From an uncultured Lachnospiraceae bacterium (lineage in GTDB: Bacteria > Bacillota > Clostridia > Lachnospirales > Lachnospiraceae): a DNA stretch of 7,236 nucleotides. Each line of letters begins with the position of its first letter. The first letter of the stretch is position 1. Shown in pieces: positions 1 through 4,600 of this stretch. Below the pieces are notes generated by a model, which did no database searches, was not told where the DNA came from, and saw only the letters and a list, made by a program, of their open reading frames with translations. Location of the stretch: positions 1 to 7,236 of the forward strand of contig CABUAW010000091.1 in NCBI GenBank assembly GCA_902489645.1, in the 5' to 3' direction. The translations under genes were made by a program, and so were the position numbers.

Positions 1-69
1 GATAAAATAAAATGAATGTACGAAAGATAAGCGAGACTGTGGTGGAAATAATGCCATGGTCTTTTTTGA
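1..69 (+). repeat. Left copy of a ~69-bp direct repeat flanking the Rpn gene
   Basis: This segment matches 1241-1310 with only two substitutions in the first 60 bases (G45 versus A1285, G53 versus A1293) and one extra T in the T-run of the right copy. The first 44 bases are identical. The repeat touches the window edge, so its true left boundary is unseen. The right copy lies 44 bp after the Rpn stop codon, so the left copy may be the 3' tail of a second Rpn paralogue ending just outside the window. The alternative is that it is one end of a 1240-bp mobile or recombining unit. Confidence 0.95.
33..67 (+). terminator. Intrinsic terminator in the left repeat copy
   Basis: GACTGTGG (35-42) pairs with CCATGGTC (54-61) through six Watson-Crick pairs and two G-U wobbles. 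Positions 33-34 can extend the stem against the first Ts. The stem is followed at once by six Ts (62-67). The loop is 43-53. This is the standard Rho-independent layout and should end a transcript entering from the left of the window. Confidence 0.7.
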
Positions 70-159
70 TTTTTATACTGTGTGATGGTTATATAATACA
101 TGATTAAATATCAAATAAATAAATGTTATTTTCTCTCGAAAAAGCTCGATGGATTGTTA

Positions 160-189
160 TTGATAATCCGTCGGGCCTGGTTTTATAAT
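160..189 (+). promoter_or_regulatory. Candidate sigma-A promoter for the Rpn gene
   Basis: TTGATA at 160-165 and a perfect TATAAT at 184-189 are separated by 18 bases. The expected transcript start is near 196, giving a leader of about 110 nt before the ATG at 306. A second, weaker possibility is TATGAT at 280-285, but it has a poor -35 and would leave a leader of only about 14 nt. Confidence 0.55.
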
Positions 190-260
190 AAAGTTGTCGG
201 GAAATTCATTTCGGAAGCCCATATAGAAATTTCTAAATCCTGGTCAGGAGATAAAATCCA

Positions 261-272
261 CTGTTTAAACAG
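261..272. promoter_or_regulatory. Perfect 12-bp palindrome before the Rpn gene
   Basis: CTGTTTAAACAG is a perfect inverted repeat lying 33 bases before the start codon and just upstream of TATGAT (280-285). Its place between the candidate promoter and the ribosome binding site would suit an operator, but AT-rich palindromes of this length also arise by chance. Confidence 0.3.
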
Positions 273-305
273 AGAAAAATATGATAAAATAAAGGAGTAA
301 AGTGC

Positions 306-1196
306 ATGAGAGAAAAGAAGGCATTAAAAGATTTAAACCTTATAGACCGTTTTTTATTTGCTGAGGTCATGGATGATTCAGAAACTAATCAGGATGCTTT
401 AAGTATTATTTTAGGGCAGGATATCCGGTTAATCTCTCCACCACAGACGGAAAAAGAACATCGGGTGTCAACTCTGGCAAAATCTATTCGAATGGATGTG
501 TTTTCGGTATCCGAGGAGGGAATTGCCTATGATATGGAGGCTCAGGGTACATATCAAGCAGATTTGCAGAAGCGCAGCAGATATTATCAATCATTGATGG
601 ACAGTTCATTGCTGGAGCCCGGCGCTGAAAGCTATAATCAATTAAAGGACTCTTATATTATTGTCATTACGAATTATGATATTTTTGGACTAGGAAAGTA
701 TTGCTATACGTTTACGGCGGTATGCAAAGAGTATTCGCAGCTTTCTCTTGCGGATGGTGCTGTGAGGATTTTTTTGAACACCCGGGGAAGGAATGACAAT
801 GAAGTATCCGGTGAACTCATTGAATTTCTGCATTATATGGAAAATACAACGGATAGCGCGGCGGCAAAGTCAGGGAGTGAACGTATCCGGCGGATTCATA
901 AACAGGTGTGTAAGGCAAAGAAAAGTGAGGCGGTAGGTATGCGGTTTTTACGTGAATTGGAAGAACGGAATACGGCCAAAGCAGAAGGACGCAAGGAAGG
1001 GCGTAAGGAAGGACGTAAGGAAGGACGAGCAGAGGGGCGAGCATATGCTGTATTAGAATTGCTGGAAACTTTAGGAGAGGTGCCGGAAGCATTAAAACAC
1101 CAGATTCAGAATCAGAAGGATGAAAAAATCTTGACAAGTTGGTTGTTGCTGGCATCAAAGGCAGAGTCGGTGAAGGATTTTACGAGTAAGATGTAA
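306..1196 (+). CDS. Rpn-family PD-(D/E)XK nuclease / putative transposase
   Basis: 296 residues, close to the usual size for this family. The N-terminal KALKDLNLIDRFLF-type opening, the QTEKEHRVSTL stretch (47-57), D64 in IRMDVF, the E78-x-Q80 pair in YDMEAQ and the following LQKRSRYYQ helix match the PDDEXK_2/Rpn family as I know it. D64 and E-x-Q are the likely metal-binding catalytic residues and look intact. Family knowledge: Rpn proteins are DNA endonucleases that promote RecA-independent recombination, and their true role is debated (gene transfer or phage defence). The C-terminal part (about 223-243) is a charged EGRK/EGRA repeat followed by a helical tail. The start is fixed by AAAGGAG at 291-297, 8 nt before ATG. 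No terminal inverted repeats were seen; a direct repeat flanks the gene. It is transcribed alone, ending at the terminator near 1301. Confidence 0.88.
   Translation: MREKKALKDLNLIDRFLFAEVMDDSETNQDALSIILGQDIRLISPPQTEKEHRVSTLAKSIRMDVFSVSEEGIAYDMEAQGTYQADLQKRSRYYQSLMDSSLLEPGAESYNQLKDSYIIVITNYDIFGLGKYCYTFTAVCKEYSQLSLADGAVRIFLNTRGRNDNEVSGELIEFLHYMENTTDSAAAKSGSERIRRIHKQVCKAKKSEAVGMRFLRELEERNTAKAEGRKEGRKEGRKEGRAEGRAYAVLELLETLGEVPEALKHQIQNQKDEKILTSWLLLASKAESVKDFTSKM
984..1043 (+). repeat. Five in-frame 12-bp tandem repeats in the Rpn gene
   Basis: Units start at 984, 996, 1008, 1020 and 1032, with consensus GAAGGACGTAAG. They encode EGRK three times and then EGRA twice, codon-aligned. Because the unit is 12 bp, slippage changes the protein by four residues without a frameshift. 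The encoded segment is a charged, probably helical linker. Such KEGR tracts are common in this family's C-termini. Confidence 0.9.
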
Positions 1197-1240
1197 AAGC
1201 AATGAGAAGCGAGAAAAAATCTGGGTATTTGTCAGTGTAG

Positions 1241-1310
1241 GATAAAATAAAATGAATGTACGAAAGATAAGCGAGACTGTGGTGAAAATAATACCATGGT
1301 CTTTTTTTGA
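1241..1310 (+). repeat. Right copy of the ~69-bp direct repeat
   Basis: It repeats 1-69 in the same orientation at an offset of 1240 bases. Similarity stops abruptly after the T-run, and the upstream boundary at 1241 follows GTCAGTGTAG, which cannot be compared because the left copy begins at the window edge. The repeat carries the Rpn terminator. An 11-base piece of it, GATAAAATAAA, also occurs at 283-293 before the Rpn start, possibly by chance. Confidence 0.95.
1273..1308 (+). terminator. Intrinsic terminator of the Rpn gene
   Basis: GACTGTGG (1275-1282) pairs with CCATGGTC (1294-1301), followed by seven Ts (1302-1308). Compared with the left copy, the change to A1293 converts a T-G wobble at the loop edge to a T-A pair (1283 with 1293), slightly lengthening the stem. 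It lies about 80 bases after the Rpn stop and insulates the downstream operon. Confidence 0.75.
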
Positions 1311-1335
1311 GAAAATTTTTTGATAAAAAAATTCT

Positions 1336-1351
1336 GTTGCGTTTATGCAAC
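1336..1351. promoter_or_regulatory. Distal palindrome, candidate operator
   Basis: GTTGCGTTTATGCAAC has GTTGC/GCAAC arms around a 6-base centre and is flanked by T and A that extend the symmetry by one pair (1335 with 1352). It matches the palindrome at 1426-1441 in both arms and nearly in the centre. On the minus strand it is followed by a T-rich run, so a weak minus-strand terminator is an alternative reading. Confidence 0.5.
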
Positions 1352-1425
1352 AAACGAAAATTGAACAGAAAATTAAGCATTTTGTTAAGAAAATCAACGC
1401 TTTGTGAATCAAGATGGGTTATTTC

Positions 1426-1441
1426 GTTGCACTTGTGCAAC
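1426..1441. promoter_or_regulatory. Proximal palindrome, candidate operator of the surface operon
   Basis: GTTGCACTTGTGCAAC has perfect 7-base arms (GTTGCAC/GTGCAAC) around TT. It ends 11 bases before the candidate -35 (1453) and is centred near -53 relative to the predicted start at about 1487. Shared consensus with the distal site is GTTGCRYTTRTGCAAC. GTTGC-type palindromes resemble MarR-family sites in related Firmicutes (a general recollection, not a match I could test). The position upstream of -35 fits an activator or a looping repressor. Confidence 0.55.
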
Positions 1442-1452
1442 AAAAATAGATA

Positions 1453-1480
1453 TTGCCATATTTTTTTTAATTGATAGAAT
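1453..1480 (+). promoter_or_regulatory. Candidate extended -10 promoter of the NEAT/Shp operon
   Basis: TTGCCA (1453-1458) is followed after 16 bases by TAGAAT (1475-1480). TG at 1472-1473, one base before the hexamer, makes an extended -10. A run of eight Ts (1461-1468) sits in the spacer. Predicted start is near 1487, giving a leader of about 80 nt. No convincing Fur box was seen around it. Confidence 0.55.
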
Positions 1481-1495
1481 GAGCATGTAAGTAAC

Positions 1496-1519
1496 GGACA
1501 TGAAGATGTTCATTTTTTT
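1496..1519 (+). terminator. Short leader hairpin with T-run (possible attenuator)
   Basis: GGACAT (1496-1501) pairs with ATGTTC (1506-1511) around a GAAG loop, followed by A and seven Ts (1513-1519). It lies about 10 nt into the predicted transcript. The six-pair stem with one wobble is weak for a terminator, so it may instead be an mRNA 5' stabiliser or chance. The AGATGTTCA of its 3' arm recurs at 1557-1565, overlapping the ribosome binding site edge. Confidence 0.35.
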
Positions 1520-1550
1520 AGATTATGGGTTAGTTAAAGCTAATCAAAGA

Positions 1551-1558
1551 AAGGGGAG
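1551..1558 (+). promoter_or_regulatory. Ribosome binding site deciding the start at 1568
   Basis: AAGGGGAG lies 9 nt before ATG 1568. An in-frame ATG at 1559 abuts this site with no spacing, so it cannot be the start used. The protein therefore begins MKKRKVVNYAL, a normal signal-peptide opening. Confidence 0.85.
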
Positions 1559-1567
1559 ATGTTCACT

Positions 1568-1654
1568 ATGAAAAAAAGAAAAGTGGTGAATTATGCGCTG
1601 TGTACAGGTCTGGCCGTGACAATGGCCGTGGGCCAGCCGGCAGCAGTTTTAGCA
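1568..1654 (+). other. Signal peptide of the NEAT surface protein
   Basis: MKKRK is followed by a hydrophobic core (ALCTGLAVTMAV) and a helix-breaking QP before AAVLA. The AxA-like site VLA/S after residue 29 is the likely signal peptidase I cleavage point. No lipobox: the only Cys (residue 12) is too early in the core. Confidence 0.8.
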
Positions 1655-4600
1655 TCAACGGAGACAGCAGCGGAAACAGAAATTCAGGGCAATAACGAGA
1701 TTACGGAGGAAGAAGCGCTTGACCTGATTAATGCCTATGAGGAAACGAATACAGAGACAGAAGAGAATAAAAATGAGTCTGGCGTGACAGAAACTACGGA
1801 ACCATCTATTGAAGAGACAACCGGAACGGCGGAAACGACGGAAGCTGAGGAAACAGTTACGGAGGAAGAAACTGACGATGGCATTGAATTGTTCAGTGTA
1901 GAGGCCGGGGATGACATTAATCAGAAAAATGAGGAGGGATATTACACAGTTCCTACAGCAACGATGCCGACAAATCTCGCAGACGGTACTTATGAATTGC
2001 CGTTCCGTTTATTTGCGCTTCCTGCAGTTGGAGGAACTTTTGAGGATAGATATGAGACAATAGCGCCGTATGATAATTATAAATATGCCCAGACATCTAT
2101 GGGAAATGCAACATTTGCGACGGTGGATGGTAAAGGGATGAATTATGCTGTAGTCACTGTAGAAAATGGAGCAGTGCGGGTAATGCTGAAATGGAATCCG
2201 TCAATTGGATGTTATCAATTTAATTGGTATGAAGATTATGATGGAATGAAAAATAAAGATAAAAAAGGAGGATATCCGGGGGAAGAAGCGGACAATACCA
2301 ATTATGAGTATAAAAAAGATTATCCATATGAAAACCGGGTTGTGGATGCGATTACAAGTATGACCTTTACACCACCGTCAGAAAATCCGGTTGTTTATAT
2401 TTCTGTTAAATCCGCCGGAATGTTGGATTCAGAACAAAATGCATTTTTAGGTTTTTACTGGGATTATCTGACACCGGTTGATGTACCGGAACCGGAAGTG
2501 GATACGGAAGCGCCGACAGCGCCGTCAAACGTTGAGGTAAGTCATATCACATCAACAACTGCAACTGTTTCATGGGAAGCGTCGACGGATAATGTGGGTG
2601 TTGAAAAGTATGAAGTCTATAACGGCACAACACTTCTTGCTTCAACGACGGAAGAAACGACGGCTGAGTTAAAGAATCTGACTGCGGATACAGCCTACAA
2701 GCTGTCTGTATATGCTTATGATGAGGCCGGAAATAAATCTGAGGCCGGAATAGTTGAATTTAATACGGAGGCAGATACGGGCGACCAGGAAGAAGAACCG
2801 GAAATTCAGGATGAATTGGTAAAAAAATTTTTAACGTTAAAATCTTATGTAGATTCTATGAGCGCAGACGAATATTTTTTGAAAAACAATTCATATTCAA
2901 CAATTATAGGTTCTTCTGGCACCAATATGTCTATTAATAAACTCTATAAAAGTCTTAAAGAGTGGCTTATTTTAAGTGAGAGCGAGATTGAAAGTAATGG
3001 CGGTGTGATTCCGGAGGAAGATAGAGACACTTTTGAAGAAACACTTTTAGATTGGGATGCAAAACTGGCGTCGCCGGAATATTTTGGAAAAATATTTTCT
3101 GATACAAGCGTTATTCTTCCGAATCGAACATATCAAGTGCCAGTGAAGTATTATAATGCGGTGACAACAACAGCCATAACTCCACTTGGAAATGAGATTG
3201 AGGTTAAAGGAATTGGGGAAGAAAATGAGTATCTCAAAGATTATTTGTCCTCATTGAAAATAGATTCTAATAAAGTTGAAACAACATCAGATGAAATTCG
3301 AATTACAATAGGACTTCCGTCGAGATTAAAGAATGAAGATGGAAGCACAAAAGCATCCTTTTCTTTTAGTAATTGTATAAATCCTAATATCGGGACATAT
3401 AGTTGGACATCTATAACTTCTTATGCGGCTTTTAGAGAAATTTATTTAGATTTTGGAATAACAGAAGGCAATGAGAAAACAACACAATCGATTGTTTTGG
3501 TACTGGACTGGGAAAATGCGGTAGATATTACCGAAACAGAAATTAGTCCGGACAAAACGACATTGCAAAGCTATGTATCCAGTATCAATGCGATGTTGGA
3601 AGGAGATTTGACAACTGGCCTTGCAACGGGATGGCCGCAATCAGTTTCAGAAGCAGCAAAAGAATGTGGAATTGTTGATGAGGCTCAAGCAGTTTTGGAC
3701 AATTCTGAGGCAACTTATGCAGAAATAGTTGATATGGAAAATAGAATCCAAAACTTTTTTGATTCATATTATACGGTGAAAGAAGCAATGGCAAGTTTTC
3801 CAGGAGTGGCTTCAAAGAAGAATAAGGATGATTATACGAAATCGTCTTATACGTTGTATAGACAATACGCTGATTTGGCACAAGAATTTGCTATTGCAGA
3901 AAATTGGATAGAAGTTTATTATCCTATAGGTTCAGCATTCGATCCGGATGGAAATGCTTGGTCTAAAGAAGAACGGGAAATATTTGCTCTTAGAAATCCG
4001 TCTACTGGAGAATTGTTTGATACGGATGCGGAAAGCGAGGAGGTATTTTATAATATATTGTTCAATACGTTTTCTTCGGGGTCAAAGGTTTGGCATAATC
4101 AATACAATCGTTTCTTTGAATTGGAGAATGCCCTTGTATCCATCAAGGAATTAAAGGAAGCTATCACAGCGGCGGAGGCCTACGGCGAAGTGAGTGAAAA
4201 TTACACCTCCGCAAGTTATCTGGCCCTGACCGATGCATTAGAAGCGGCGTCGACGACAGTGGCCGACGACGATGCGACGGCAGAAGAAGTTGCGAAGGCC
4301 CAGAGCGATTTGCAAGAGGCTGTGAGCGCCCTGGTATCCGTTGTTGATTTAAATGCGGCGATTACAGATGCCGAAGCATACAAAGCGGACAGCGCAGATT
4401 ATTCGATTGGCAGCTATAAAGCGCTGACAGATGCCATTGCGGCGGCGAAACGGGTGGCAAATACGGCGGATGCGACAGCGGAAGAAGTTGCGGACGCTCA
4501 GGCGGCCGTCGAAGCAGCCGTTCAGGCGCTCGTATCGATTAAGGATTTGAACGCTTCAATTGCACTGGCAGCCAGATATGAAAATCAGTCGTCAAAATAT

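Larger units (their letters stand above)
70..305 (+). other. Non-coding 5' region of the Rpn gene
   Basis: With the repeat at its left, 305 bases precede the Rpn start. A 66-codon frame (100-300) exists, but it has no ribosome binding site, an unremarkable composition and overlaps promoter-like elements, so it is not called. Seen here: a TATAAT at 92-97 without a well-spaced -35, a good sigma-A-like promoter at 160-189, a 10-bp palindrome at 225-234, a perfect 12-bp palindrome at 261-272, and TATGATAAAAT at 280-290 just before the ribosome binding site. No RNA gene was recognised. Confidence 0.5.
1197..1567 (+). other. Intergenic regulatory region between the Rpn gene and the surface operon
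   Basis: 371 bases without a plausible gene on either strand. From left to right it holds the right repeat copy with its terminator (1241-1310), a palindrome at 1336-1351, a second copy of that palindrome at 1426-1441, a candidate promoter at 1453-1480, a hairpin plus T-run at 1496-1519, a small stem at 1528-1545 and the ribosome binding site at 1551-1558. Two minus-strand frames here (within 1155-1443) look like AT-rich chance frames. Confidence 0.6.

Noticed and set aside
100..300. 66-codon plus-strand frame before the Rpn gene
   Set aside because: No ribosome binding site, no recognisable motif, and it covers the best promoter and the Rpn ribosome binding site.
1..1310. Classical insertion sequence around the Rpn gene
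   Set aside because: The flanking repeats are direct, not inverted; no terminal inverted repeats or short target duplication can be seen, and the left edge is cut by the window.
1336..1441. CRISPR-like array from the two palindromes
   Set aside because: Only two copies, 90 bp apart and partly diverged in the centre; no third unit or regular spacers.
1155..1443. Overlapping minus-strand frames between the Rpn gene and the operon
   Set aside because: They run through the terminator repeat and the palindromes, have low-complexity Phe/Leu/Ile content and lack ribosome binding sites.
1443..1550. Fur or DtxR box near the operon promoter
   Set aside because: TTAG-N6-CTAA at 1530-1543 has the wrong arm spacing for a DtxR site, and no GATAAT-type Fur dyad was found.
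1559..1567. Earlier in-frame ATG giving MFTMKK for the surface protein
   Set aside because: It abuts the Shine-Dalgarno sequence with zero spacing; ATG 1568 has the correct 9-nt spacing and gives a normal signal peptide.
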